DNA of 64,000 nt from Danio rerio (GCF_049306965.1 NC_133194.1:13449001-13513000); one strand, 5' to 3'; shown: positions 35,604 to 48,500, counted from the stretch's first letter. Translations and numbers: made by a program. The notes: generated by a model from the sequence alone, not told the origin.

Positions 35604-38600
35604 TCACCTTTTTCTTTTTTTATCAGGGTCATTGATCCTGGGTTTCGTCTGCTTCTGGGTCTTCTGCGAGGGGTTGGACATCTTCTCATCTCGAAGCCGC
35701 TTGCGAGCTCTAAAGAGAAAGCAGTAAATATAACATGTAAATGTTTTTAGTTTAACAAGGTGTCCCATCATAAGTATTATGCAAGTCTCAATTGACCATT
35801 TGCAGGCAGTTTGATTGACAGGAAATCTAGCCATTTACACAGATGTTCTGTGCTCCCACAACTGTGTGCCACTTTCTCCCACAAACAAAACAGTCCGAAT
35901 AAGCAGGCATAGTGGAGTAACACTGCCGATTACATAAAAATTTGTGAAAATGTGCTCATATAGGACTTAAACAAGCGACAGCAGGTAGTCAGAAAGGCTG
36001 GGTTTTATCTTTTCCTGAAAACTAGAGAAGTGGATACACTTGTGTGGATGCCAGCCTCACCATCAGTTGTCAATCAACAGTGCTGAAACTTGCTGAATGG
36101 TTTAATCGAAACGCGTGGACGCAAGATTGATGAACTCATTTTGTCTGTTACTACATGGGGGCAACCCGCAAAATTTTAGTTTATGGAGATGTGACTTTAC
36201 AATAAAGAATGAACAATGAACAACCTACGGAGGTCGAATTGAATTGACATTGAAGTAGAAATTTGCTTAAAATGACAACTCCTAGATGGTCCTAAAATGT
36301 ATATATTTTCTTGAAAATGGTTTATTTATTGCGATCATATATGACCTTTTACAAAAGTTTCTTTTTTGTATGAGCCATTGTATCCTTTTTTTTTTTTAAA
36401 GATTTATTTTTTGTCTTTTTGCCTTTATTATTAGATAGGACAGTATTGAGACAGGAAGCGAAATGGGAGAGAGAGAGAGAGAAAGGGGGTAGGGTAGGGA
36501 AATGTGGTCAAGCCAGGATTCGAACTCGCGACGCCCTGACGTGCTATTGCACCATATGTCGGCACGCTAACCACTAGGCTATTGCGCCGATGAGCCATTG
36601 CATCCTTAAAACAATTATATCCTAAACCCGATCTAATATTGACAAACTTTTATATATTGTTGGAAAGCTCCAAGTGTGTACTTTGTATATTTGTTTAGTT
36701 TTTCAGGACAGTTTTTGCAATGACACTTACGTCTTATTAACACGGGGCATCAGTGTCAACGCTTCCCATTTACTTTGAATGGGTGACGTCAAGTGTTGTT
36801 GAACTAAATCGTGGATGCGTTGGCGTGCAGAAGTTGGAAATTTCTCAACTTTTCAAGTGCCAGCGGAAGGGTCAGCCAATCAGATTACTTTATCCAAATA
36901 CCCCAGCTCAGACAGTAGCCATTTATGGACTCAGAAGATGACAGGCGGGTTGAGCTAACTTAAAACGAATAGCCTGAAGACACATAAACGATGAATTAAA
37001 CTTTACTCACTCTAATAATTTTATAGATGCATTATTGTCTTGTTCGAGATGCCACTGTTTGCATGTGTTTGTGAATTATGTCTCAGAGAATCCATTTGTA
37101 ACATTTTAATTAATCCGAACTTCCCATCATTATACCCATAGGCTATAGCTTCTATATTTATTTTGTTTTCATTTACATGCACATCCTGAATATTTCCCTC
37201 ATATGCATATCGCAGATCTTTGTCTGCTTTTTGAGTATGTCAATTGTACAGAGATTAACACAATGATGCCAAACTGCAGCATATTTAGACCATCAAAAAA
37301 TATCAGATGTATGACAGCATTTTAAAACCGCCAGCGCTACGTAGTGCCATAACAATAATGAAAAAGTAAAACAAAGCAAGTAAAAGAAAATCATGTAACT
37401 TCTGGCTACACGTGGTTAAAAAAGTTGTGAAGAGATTACAAGCAAACACTGTGAATAATGTTTAAATCTATTCATTATAACTCAAAACTGTACCGCCTAT
37501 TTTTAAGTTCATCCCTGTAAAGATAATGTTAAAGTTCAATTTAATATAATTCTAGAACGATTTTAAATATAATCCTTAGGCTGGTCACTTGTTATAGACA
37601 TTAATTTCAACTATATTTGGATTATTCACATCCAAACTGTAATGTTTCAGGGATTGACAGGGCTTTTCATAACAAAGGCCACAACTTAAGGCCAATTTTC
37701 TTGTAAAAAAATTAATAAATCATGCCCAATTCACACAGGGCTTCAGTGTCAGCGGTTGACGGAGGGCTCGCTGAAGTTGAGGTTGACGCAATGGTCATGG
37801 CAGAGTTAGCCAATAAAGTAAGCCTGTAATCGGCTGCTGTCTGAGCTGAGGTATTTGCATAAAGTAAACTGATTGGCTGACGCTTCCGTTGGCGCTTGAA
37901 AAGTTTCAACTTTGAGCACTGACGGACCCACAATTCAGTTCAGCAACGTTTGGCGTTACCCATTCAAAATGAATGTAAAGCGTTGACGCTGATGTCCCGT
38001 GTTAAAATTTCCTGCAAAATTGAGCAAATATACAGAAGTATGAGAGCACTTAGAGCTTTCCAAGGATATATAAAAGTTTGTCAATATTAGATCAGGTAAA
38101 GTATTGGATATAATTGTTTTAAGGATGCAATAGCACATAAAAAAATATTTTTGTCATATATGATTGCAAAAAATAAATAAATAATAAATACATAAACCAT
38201 TTTCAAGAAAATGCATTAATTATAGGACCACCTAGGTGTTGTCATTTTAAGCAAATTTTTGCTTCAATTTCAATTTAATTTAAACTCCATCAAAGTCTCA
38301 ATAACTTAATTCCTCCAAGACAGGTATTACACTTCACATTTCTACATTATTATAGTAATTATTTTTCATCAATAAAGCACATTTCTCCCTAAACTCAGAA
38401 TAACACAATGTTGGAGACATACTCATGACATAAACGCACTAAATCCCACTTCAGCAGTGTTTATTTGAGAGCGCTCAAGAAGATCTGCGTTTAAGCAGCG
38501 TTAATTTGAGGGGGTGTGCAAGAGGTTTTGTGCACGAGCAGAGAAAATCAGTGCACATGCAAAAAGATTTGCATGCTCGTATTGCATAAATGCGATCTCG

Positions 38601-41600
38601 ACTTGTAATACTGCGCTCCTGACATTTCTCAATTTGTCATTCGAATAACGCCATAGGTAGACTTGTGAAAAATGCCTGCCGCCACAGCTGAAAAAATTCC
38701 TAGAGGAAACACTGAACACACACAGAAGATTCGAGAATTTCAGAATTCATTTGGCAAATTTGGCATTTGAATTCATGCTTGATGAATGCTGATTCCTTAT
38801 CAGCCACATTCAAGTTTTGGAACAAGTCTAAGAAACATAAAAAGTCTTTTTTTACATACTGTGTTCCAGCATCCCTGTCTGGTTCTTTATTGGGGGCCTC
38901 TGGCCCTGTTTTCTTTCCCGTCTTTGAGTCGATCCCATCCTCCAGATGAGCTGGTTTGCTGCCATTGTAGCGTTCTGTGCATTTAGGGGGCTGCGGTGGA
39001 GGGGGAGACTCAGACAGGGGCTCTTGGTCCTCTCTGGAAAGCTCTCGCCATTGTTTCTGCACACGGACATAAAAAACCAAATCAGTTTTTTTCACAAACA
39101 CAGGATACAGGATTGGGTTAATGGTGACTCAGTTGAAAATACTGTCTAGATCACATGCCTGCACAGACGAGTCTCCCATAATGTACTTGGCACCCTCCAG
39201 CACAGCCATATATGAAAAACGCAGCTGATCAGGGGTCTGAATCAAACCCATCCGGTACTTTCTCATGTCTAGAAGAATCTTTTTGATGTCCACCAATAAT
39301 GGGTCTTTTCTTTTGTCCATCTGTGATATATCAGTGTCGGAAGAAAAGAAAAAACAGTAGTAAATAAGCTTTAATGAAGGACAAACAGGAAGAAGGGAGA
39401 ACGAGATATTATACTTGCTGCGTCCCAAATGGCACACTACACACTCATACATTTACACATTGAACAGCATAGTATATAAATGTAATGTCGTGCCAAATGG
39501 ATTACTAACGTTTTTTTAGGAAGCGGAAATTCAAACTGTTTCCTTGATGACGTTTGACGGCTGCCAAGTTAGTGAAATAAATGACCAAACTACCAAATAA
39601 TACCTGCCATTAGTATAATCACAATTACACAGGAAAATTTTGCTTTCTCAAACCAAAATGAATAAAGTAATCAATATTAGTGCCGAAAGCTCCACCCTTT
39701 CTGCTATACGCAAGCAAAGCAGCGACTGTTGAGTGTGAAGTGTCCAACATTCCACACTTCTTTTAAATAAGTGATTCATCCGGGCATTTAAAGTGCACTT
39801 AATTTTTTTTAGAATTTCAGTGTGCACTACTTACACTATTTACTGTAACTATACTATAAAATGGCATAGGATAGTGCATAAGTTTGCAATTTGAGATGAA
39901 CTTGCTCTTTTTAAAAATGCGATACTTGAAGTATTCCTCTTGATGTGGTAAATATGCATTTGAGGTTTGTAAAGTTAGTAATTTAGAGCTGCACAATTCT
40001 AAATGAATTAACAATGATTTGTTTGAAATATTGATCAACATTCGCTCTCATTTCTGAATAGACTACTTACAAACATATTGAGTCAAATTTACTGAAGGTT
40101 CTAATTGGGCATGTACCAAACTGAGAACTCTGGGCTGAAACCAAAACCAAAAATTATTTATGCCCCTGGATGAAAAACCGAAAGCGAAAATGATGTTATA
40201 ATTACTACTTTATTAAATAGTATACAGTAATTTAGTAAAACTTTAAAAAAATAACAAAAAAACTTAAATCATATGATAAAAAAACAAGAAAAACATTTGT
40301 ATATTTTACTTCATTACAAAAGTAGACAGATAATTAAGTGGCCAGAATTATTACAACTCTTGGCATATTTTAAATGTTTTAGTTGTTTTGAATTGGCCTT
40401 TACAATACAATTAAAAAAAATACCTACAAAATCCTCATTATGCTCTGTAAACCACAGAGTAGAGACATCAAAAGGAGATTTACATAACTTTCCTAATTAA
40501 AAAGAAGCTAGGTCTATTTCACTTTCAATGTCACACAATCATGTTCTTTCAGAGAAGAAGTCAAATTACTTGTGTGAGACATAACCAGTTGAATACTCAT
40601 CAATTCAGGCACGTTGACATTTAGTGGACATAATTGAGTTTTACAGTTCACAAGTAAGACTTAATTTGAGTGTGATAACTTTCATTCACCCGTACAGATG
40701 TGGGCACTTCTCAAATCTCCTGCACAAATGTTTAAATAACAAAACAAAAACAATAAACGACCTAAGTTCATGACTTAAATAGACTTCGGGTTGGTGTTCA
40801 TGCTGGTCTGTTCAGCTCTTAACAAAGTGTGCAGTTGGATGGGTAAAATGCAGGAAACAAATTCCAGTTGCTTATGTCACTTTGACATAACAGCGTCCCT
40901 AACTTTAATGTAAAGAGTAATTAAAGCAATGGAAATAAAGAAAAATGCAATTTCTAAATTAAAACACAATGCTGAAAAAATGCAGTGTACATATGGTATT
41001 GAACCATGGAGGTTGTATTGAATGGTTGCATTTAAAAAAGATATATAATTTATTTATTTTGTATTGCAGCATCCCCATTTTTTGATGTGGTAAATAAGGC
41101 ATGGCCCAAATGTTTCATCTCGCAGGTCAGATGTGACTACCTTTTGAGGAACCCTGTTATAAACAATCATCTCAACACTTGTGTAATAATTGATTGGCTT
41201 GTAACACAGAAATAACAACACAACTGCTTTACCTCTCTCCCTCTCGTCAACTGCACGCTGCAACTCTGTGCACAGCTAGTGTTTTTCAGCTAATAATAAA
41301 CTTCAGGTGAAAGGCAAGCTTAATGTTTCTGTTTTCAATTTCATGATGTTCCTTTTACAGCATTGATGTTGCAACATAACTACAATACATTCAGTTAAAC
41401 AGCATTTATTTAGTTGCTCAAGTGTAAAACTATATAAAAGCGCCGTCAGGATCAGCAGACGAGTGCGGAAACTTCATTGAAAATACTGGGGTAATATAAA
41501 TTGTAATATTTTAAAGACAAGGCGGGGAAAAATAGAATTTAATGCACTGCTTCTTTTGGTGAGAAATTAAAATTGGTGAGAAATTAAAAATAAAATAAAT

Positions 41601-42810
41601 AAAAAAAACACACAGGATATCCTAGTTTTAGAGATTCAACTCACCAAGACAAGACAAGTGTCAACCAGAGAGAATGTTCCAGATCTCCCAATTCCGGCAC
41701 TGCAGTGGACAACTGCTGGACCCTGTTCCATCCCGAGTGAACCAGACTCTCGCACCTTAAACAGGAAATTAAGGAAGCTGGCTGGGGATTCTGGGACGCC
41801 AAAGTCAGGCCATGTGGTATAGTGAAAGTGATAGATCTCTCTCGTCTCCCCCGTCTATGTAGATTAAAAAAAATAATAATAATAATAATAATGAAAAAAT
41901 ACAAGCATTAAAAAAAAATCTATTGTCAACATTGTGATTTTCAATAGTCAAAATGAGGGACTTACATTTGCGTTCTGGAGTTCCAGCACTCTGGTGGTAT
42001 AATATGACTTCACGTCTTCTGACACTAGTGTTACCACAAAACGCGTGTCACGAAAAGACATCTCTCTCTCTTCTTGTGTCGGCCAATATTGTGCACACTT
42101 TTCCTTCATAACAAAATTTAGAAAGAGATTAATAACACTGCCTCAAATGTTTAATCATTTGAAATATGATGACTAATATTCCAAAGTAAATTATTACATG
42201 CAATTAAATAAGTAAAGCAAGCAAAACACTTGGATTAACGCTGAATGAAAGATGTGTGTTAGTTATAGCTTTCTTTAAACAACTTTTTGTTCTTAAAGCC
42301 TAATATAGACTTGCTGTTTACAGTAAATACCTCTATATATAAAGAAAATATATTGCTTTCTGAGATACTGAACAAAATGCTCAGTTTAATGTAGGGCCTG
42401 ATGAAATGTAATTTTTCTAAAATAGTTTTAGAATAGTTCACTCAAAAATGAAAACTGCCTCACTATTCACTCCCTTTTTATAAAGGTTTTAAACCTTTAT
42501 GTGTTTCTTTGTTCTGTTGAAAATTGAAAATCGTGGATAACCATAATAGGAAAAACAAATACCATGGAAGTCAATGGTTACCGGTTTCCAATGTACTTCA
42601 GAATAACTTCTTTTGTGTTCAACAAAACAAAGAAACTCAGAAAGGTTTGGAACAAGTAAAGAGAAAGTAAATACTGACAATTTTCATTTTTGGGTGAACA
42701 GTCACATTAAACAGTACTTTTGTGGCTTAATATTAAGACAATAGTCTCAAATGTTTCAATATCATACTTAAATACAGTTCTTGCATAATTTATTTTAATT
42801 TGCTTTTACC

Positions 42811-42895
<85 letters not shown>

Positions 42896-45800
42896 TTTTT
42901 TTTTTTTTTTAAACAGCATTGTTGTGTGCTTTTGTATAAAAAATAGATTTTCAATTTTACTTATTTTATTTCAGTTAGTTTTCTATAATTTTTATTTATT
43001 TATTTATTTGACATGGACATCACAATTACACTGGACAACCAAATGCATTTGTTTAAGTGTTTTAGCAAACTTGCTAATTCTCAACACCTGTCCACAGGAG
43101 GCTTGACAAAATGGAAATATAATAAATAAATATACACAACATTATAATTCTTCACATTAAATTACTGAAGGCAAAGCAAAGACGACATGATCCAACAAAC
43201 TAACAGTAGACTATTTGTGCAAACACTGCTGTTTTGTTTTTAACCACTTTTTAAAAACACCATTAAAAATATTTATATTACTTTCTGATTTTCTGATAAA
43301 TGCTATAGTTTCAGCCAACAATAACACTACATGTTCTAGACCTCTATTATTCCTTCATGTGGTTCTACTTGAAACATACTCCCATATACCTGCAGAGACT
43401 CTATGGAGCTCTGTAATACATACTTAGAGAAAGACTTTGTGTTTGTTTTAAAAGCATGGAGGCTAAACAATCTTAGAGTAGTGCTTTTAAATAGAAAAGG
43501 ATCTATTCTTACCGAGCCTTTCTCTATTACTCTATTAAGCATGATGACTGCTTTGGTCTTCTGTTCCCAGATCATCAGCCAAAAGTGACCACAGGTGTTT
43601 CTCAGAGGACCCTGACAATAAAGAAACACAGTCCAGTTTGACAATAAGTAGGGTTTGATCGCAATGCTCAAAAGAATCTGACTTATGTAACAGCTCCCAA
43701 GAAATGTGAACCCAAAACCAGCCTAATTCTTCAGGCAGATTAGTTTACCGTTCACAGAGTGAACCCTAGTTGATTTCATAAACATGTAGTCTTACACTTC
43801 TCTACAAATGCTATGCAAAATCAACACCACAAAGTCTGACACACCTACACATTTGTTAAAAATAAAGATCAAACCAAAGCCATGTTTCATATGGCTGACT
43901 AATGTATTTGTGAGCTTCTGTATGCTACCCACACAACTTTGTATCAGAGGTGTAAACCTGCCACCTGCCTACAGCGTTCTATAGTAACATCAGCATAAAA
44001 TAACTGTCAGTGCTGAAATTAAGGAAAGCAAAGGTTGTGGAACAGAAGGGTTACAATAAGGTTTTATTAAGATTAATATTAAGGTTTGCAAAATCGTTTG
44101 CGTGTGTCTGAGCACAGCTTTCCCTGTAGGTTAGTCTACTGAAAATATCTTTACAAGAAAAGTGCCTGCTTGAGGCAAATTAGTCGCAACATCAAAACAA
44201 AACCTTTCTAACACTAAAAACAAGTCCTATGACTGTTTTCTTTCTTGACTCTTCATATTTGTATTCATACAGCTAGCATTAGCATTAGTGTAAAGGTGTT
44301 AGTCAAACATTCATATGATTTCTGCATGCAAAACAGCATGAAATATCTCAAATTATTTCTCAAGTTTTGGCAGAGCATTTAAAAGAACATGTAAGATTTA
44401 ACTGAAGTGAACTGCAGAAGTAAAAGTAATACCACAGTGAACAAACCCATACAGTGACAATAGTTTCCTTAATAATAATAATTGAACAGGCATTGGCAAA
44501 CTTAAAAAAATATATAATTTAGGATTAAATATTCAATACATATTTTATTCAATATGTGGATATAATAAAATCAGTTTATATAGTACAATACACACAAATT
44601 AGTGATTAGATTAGATTCTTCCGCAATAATCATAACAGATATAGGCAAAGGCAATAAACTGTGTGGATACTAGTAAAATCTTTACAACATTCTATTTAGA
44701 AATAATCTAATCTTATAATAAATCTACTTAGGAATTAAATGTAAATAAATAAACTGCTTGCCCTACAAACCAGTCTGTTTATGACTATACATTAAAAAGA
44801 AAATACGATAGGAAAATACCAGAATAATAAAGAGCTGTTTGATATGATCAAATTCAATGGAAGTGAATGAGACCAGAAGTCTCACATAGGGATGCAGAAT
44901 TATTATTATTTTTGGCTGAAAGAGAAAAACTGCCAAAAATATGAGCCGAAAAACTGTGCAGTGATCAGGGCACTGATTTTACTCTCCCCCCAGCTGTAGT
45001 CACTGCGCATTTTGAAGCAAGTTAAATCACACCACATGTAAAAAGCACTCAGAAACCTATTCATTTCAATGGCTTGCTCTACACAAGAGTGATTCAGAGT
45101 GAACCACCAATTAGCTTGTACAAGTGCAGTCAAGTTTAAGATTAAGTTAAGTTTAATATTGTGCACTGTATAATCCGCTCATGTACATGTATATCTCTCA
45201 TCAGGATGAATCTCTCATGACAGGACATTTCTATGATATATACATGTTCCTGCTGTTTGCAGTACGCTACTGTGCTGTCAAAGCAATGCTGGTAAAATGA
45301 TGATTCTCCACTGTCAACAAAATTTAATTATTTTATTGGCTTATGTGTTTTTTTTTAAATTAGTATAATTTAAATAGTTCTAAATTTAAATAGTCTTACA
45401 AAATTAGTTTGTTATATAATAAAATAATATGTAATTGTTACAAAACATTTTCAGTATCGGTTTTCAGCCAAAGTGAATCCAGAATTTTTGATTTTAGACC
45501 AGAATTTTATTTTGGTCAATCCCTAGTCTAGACACAAATAAATTACAATGCCAGGAAATTTCTAAAATGAGGTCAGTATATAGCTAGTGCTAAATAAAAT
45601 CCTTTCCTGTGAGGTACAAGCACATGTGTTGCAAAAAAAGCTAGATGTGGATTATATAGTAAGCAATTATACGCTGTAAAACCCAAAAAGGTAAAGTAAC
45701 TCCTACCACTTTAGGAAACCGACTGCAACAATCCATTTATTGAGTACTGTTAACTTAATACATTTGAGTAAAAGAAGCAATTTAAGCAAATTAAAACCCA

Positions 45801-48290
45801 ATAAATGAAGAGAACTCAAACCAACTAAGTACTGTAAAAGCCAATAAGTTAACTCAAACCATTTGAGGAAACTGATTGCAACAAATCATTTAAGTTCAAA
45901 AACTAATCTATATGAGTACTGTGAACTTACCCCATTTATGTGGAAATAATAAGGTATTTTATTAACTCATCATTACCTCAAACATGGAGTTCAAAACTTT
46001 TTTCAAATGAGTAGAATTAACTTTCAGTAAATTGAGTTAACTACACTCATTTCAATTGATAAAGTTGACTGTTGGGTTTTACAGTGTACCAAAAAATGTG
46101 CATTAACTTTGAAGTGCAATCAGCTCGTTTACTACTTTTAGCAGCCTATTAGAAGCTATATAAGTTATTATTCTACAATACTGGGGTCCAGACTAACATT
46201 CCATACCAACTTAAGTTTTACACGTTGACATATAAAATATGAAATTGTAATGTGTAGATCACCATGCACAGATATAACAAGTTCACTAGCATAACTTTAC
46301 ACAAATTTATTTTGAAAACCAACAACTAATATGACTTCTTCTTAACAAAAATAAAGTATAATAAACACTTAATTTGTCTTTCAGCTAGTTTCATTTGTGG
46401 TTTGTATTGAAGAGCTCATTAATAAACACAAATAGCGTATATTTAGCTGTAACGCTCTCATTAGTTGGTTGCCAAGTCCTTACACATACAATTATAGGCT
46501 GAAAATGAGCTGTATGAATAAGTTTGAAAAGTTATTTTTCAGAGCCTCAAATAACTAATGCAATACAAATAAAAAATGGTCAAAACATGGCCTTATTTTT
46601 TTATATGAAACAGTGTTGTGTAATCGTATACACACACATAGTGTCCTTGTCCTGGGTGGTGTTCACTCACCTGGGTAAGTATGTACCTCCTCTGGGCTTC
46701 TTCCATTACCACCAGGCTGGCATTGATGTAGTCATTTTCTGTATTTTCCAATTTCACTCGACTGTGATCAACTGATTATTTGAGGAAATAACGTTAAACA
46801 ATGTTAAATGAAACAAAACATTCATTAAATAACAAAATATAAACTCAAATCTGAGGCTACTTACATGGACTCACGTCTCTGTATCGGTTTCGAATGCGAT
46901 TCTCTGGATACTTGGCCACTTTGAATGCACATTCATGCGACTGGTTGCGTATCTCCTGGGAAAGAAATGCACGCAGAGCTTCAAAACAAGCTTAATCAGG
47001 CCATTACTGATTCATTAGGTTGCGTTTAAATTAATTGTCCAAGTCAGCAAACAGCGGACAGGAAAAATAATAAAACAAATTAGCTCACGTCAATCAGGAC
47101 TGAACAGCTCCCAGAAATAGTTACATAATATTACTGGAAATATTAATCAGGGAAGCTACACTGTTGTTTGTTTAGTCACATACACACTCTCACTCAGCAC
47201 AACACAACACAACTATATGAGGCCTATGTTTGTTTATCTAGCACTTTAAGACTATATAAGGTTTTAGCCTTGTTCTATGAATAAAATACTGATTTTTAAG
47301 TAAACAACTTCATTAATATGTCAGTAGAGTTGCCTGTAATGCTTATAAATTTAGTCACTGATCACACGAAAACGTAACAGTTGCTGGTTACAGTAAATAA
47401 ACGTGTATATGTCAGAAATAGCTAACAGCTGTTACTCGTATAACGGATGAATAAACGATGTGTTGCATTGTTGTCATATGATGTCTGTTACTCAAAACCA
47501 TAGAGGTAAAGTTGGTTTTATATTCGAATATTCAAACATTCTTCTTAATAATATATTTTAAGAAAAATATTCTTTGCAAAATCTTAATAGGGAAATCATA
47601 ATAGCAGCCAATGATTATCAAAGTACAACATTGTTCACAGTGAATTAGAAAGTATTAATGTTGTTTAGAAGTCATACTTGCATGCTAATTCCGATCAAAT
47701 ATACAAAGTAACATGGTAAACAATATAGAGACTGCTCAATGAAAGAATGTGCGAATATAAAACCAACTTTACCTTTATCTCAAACCCCAGTGCTTTCCCT
47801 ATCAAGACAGCACTTTTGGTATCGAAGTCGCTTTAAAATATTCCATTCTGTAACTGTTTACTGGTTATTTCGATTTCAATTTGATGCCCAATCGTAAATA
47901 TTCAACTGTTCTTTACGGTTTTTATAACAAAAAGAGTATAATGCTTAAAAAGTCTTAGCTAAGCAGACTCAGTGACCAAACATGCTGTCTAGACAGACAG
48001 TTCATTAGGTTTTGATGTACAGTTTTTACAGTTTACCAATCAATCAGCGTAACATCTCGGTCTCATAGCTTTACTTTCGTTTTAACACATTACAAGAACT
48101 GTCAAAAGTAGAAGGATGACAGCACACTGAATTATTGTTTCGAAATAGACATTACGATAAAAAGACATATATCTAACGGTTAACTGCAGATTGCGTGGCT
48201 CATTAGCATGCTAGCTGTCTTAGCTGTACTTACTAAGTAAATGTTCTGCCAGCGGCCTTCTGAATCTATGTCCTCAAACTCCTGCTCCAT
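35604..48290 (-). CDS. ptpn2: Tyrosine phosphatase non-receptor type 2 (TC-PTP), complete
   Basis: PTPN2 removes phosphate from JAK1/3, STATs and receptor kinases, damping cytokine and growth-factor signals. Nine exons (high to low): 48234-48290, 46865-46955, 46671-46771, 43513-43611, 41966-42103, 41645-41854, 39159-39320, 38860-39056, 35604-35709. The frame closes at every junction, giving 386 residues (human TC45: 387). Visible motifs: [12 protein letters not shown] phosphotyrosine loop, [12 protein letters not shown] (WPD Asp about 179), [11 protein letters not shown] (Cys about 213), [10 protein letters not shown]. The tail RKRLRDEK...KKRKR is a bipartite nuclear signal ending at the stop, matching nuclear TC45; no membrane tail was seen. 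Exon 1 [19 protein letters not shown] and neighbours psmg2/seh1l favour PTPN2 over PTPN1, though PF-D-H-S and DKRKDP are PTPN1-like. Intron 7 uses a GC donor (CAG|GCATGT). Which zebrafish paralogue (a or b) is unresolved. Confidence 0.96.
36236..38283. mobile_element. 2-kb foldback element with 550-700 bp inverted arms
   Basis: Arms near 36236-36960 and 37720-38283 are inverse copies: TTTGCTTAAAATGACAAC, TTTTCTTGAAAATGGTTTAT, GACAAACTTTTATATATTGT, CAGCCAATCAGATTACTTTA and GTAGCCATTTATGGACT-type words each have a partner. The centre (36960-37720) is AT-rich and non-coding. A SINE sits in the left arm. The whole lies in ptpn2 intron 8. Family not recognised. Confidence 0.8.
36386..36589 (-). 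mobile_element. tRNA-derived SINE with target duplication
   Basis: The minus strand starts with a pol III-like head: GGCGCAATAGCCTAGTGGTT (box A region) and GCGAGTTCGAATCCTGGC (box B GTTCGAATCC), and ends in an A-rich tail. Flanks ATGAGCCATTGTATCC (36370-36385) and ATGAGCCATTGCATCC (36590-36605) are a 16-base duplication with one mismatch. Inserted in the foldback element. Confidence 0.85.
39417..39850. mobile_element. Probable MITE, GCGTCCCAAATGGCACACTA end
   Basis: Left end TGCGTCCCAAATGGCACACT; towards the right AAAGTGCACTTAA and GTGTGCACTACTTACAC words resemble an inverse. This resembles a widespread cyprinid MITE style. Boundaries uncertain. Ptpn2 intron 6. Confidence 0.4.
39851..41640. 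other. ptpn2 intron 6, remainder
   Basis: AT-rich intron sequence with no repeat that I can name and no coding stretch. Confidence 0.5.
42431..42710. mobile_element. MITE copy, 'GTTCACCCAAAAATG' family
   Basis: GAATAGTTCACTCAAAAATG at the left and TTTTCATTTTTGGGTGAACA at the right are inverse; the centre has CCATGGAAGTCAATGG and AAAGAAACTCAGAAAGGT. Near-complete copy in ptpn2 intron 4. Confidence 0.8.
42815..42911. repeat. (AT)n microsatellite followed by poly(T)
   Basis: AT repeat to about 42891, then a T run to 42911. Ptpn2 intron 4. Confidence 0.95.
42989..43498 (-). mobile_element. Possible LINE 3' fragment with (AAAT)n tail
   Basis: Read on the minus strand this ends in a (AAAT)n tail after GTGATGTCCATGTCAAATAA, a style seen at LINE 3' ends. 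No reverse-transcriptase segment can be identified, so the family and the upstream limit are uncertain. It abuts ptpn2 exon 4. Confidence 0.35.
43612..44886. other. ptpn2 intron 3, left part
   Basis: AT-rich intron DNA; nothing recognised. Confidence 0.5.
44887..45525. mobile_element. Possible hAT-like MITE, TAGGGATGCAGAAT end
   Basis: Left TAGGGATGCAGAATTATTAT; right end read inverted TAGGGATTGACCAAAATAAA. The GGCTGAAAGAG and TTTTCAGCCAAAG words near the ends are also inverse. Flanks begin GTCT on both sides but differ after that. Ptpn2 intron 3. Confidence 0.5.
45673..46085. mobile_element. MITE with CGCTGTAAAACCCAA ends at TA
   Basis: Left CGCTGTAAAACCCAAAAAGG; right GTTGGGTTTTACAGTG, inverse with one change, both next to TA. 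The interior repeats GAGTACTGTGAACTTA-type words. Non-coding. Ptpn2 intron 3. Confidence 0.75.
46956..48233. other. ptpn2 intron 1
   Basis: AT-rich first intron of 1.28 kb with no repeat recognised. Confidence 0.6.
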
Positions 48291-48500
48291 CTCTCCGTCA
48301 ATTCCTTCCGCTTTGAGCTTGTTTCTTAATAAAAATAAACGTCACAGCTGAAGAGATCAGTCATTTCTCTTTCTCACACTGAACCGCTGAGATAGTCTGA
48401 CAGTGTTTGTCCGTGTAGCTGACATTTGCGACGGGAAGCTGACTCAACTGCGCGTGCGCGTCGAGAACAGCGGCTCTTGTCTGCTCATGCGTGAAAGAGA
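48291..48500 (-). promoter_or_regulatory. 5' UTR and probable promoter of ptpn2
   Basis: Immediately upstream of the ptpn2 ATG the sequence becomes GC-richer with several CpGs (GCGCGTGCGCGTCGAG near 48450), unlike the surrounding DNA. The frame stays open upstream of the chosen ATG for a few codons (KLKAEGIDGE), so no in-frame stop fixes the start; the ATG was chosen because the following residues align with PTPN2. Confidence 0.45.

Noticed and set aside
36480-36589. A tRNA gene on the minus strand (box B GTTCGAATCC)
   Set aside because: No cloverleaf forms, it continues into an A-rich tail, and it is flanked by a target duplication; it is a tRNA-derived SINE.
38700-39101. A 133-codon minus-strand open frame as a separate gene
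   Set aside because: It is ptpn2 exon 8 read through into both flanking introns.
5418-42911. CRISPR-like or satellite arrays
   Set aside because: The only tandem repeats are AT, GT, CA and T/G runs; there are no spaced direct repeats.
35604-48290. Calling the phosphatase ptpn1 (PTP1B)
   Set aside because: Some residues are PTP1B-like (SPFDHS, DKRKDP, GDSSVQ), but exon 1-2 (RWQNIYLEIRNQSH), the basic nuclear tail and the psmg2/seh1l neighbours fit PTPN2.
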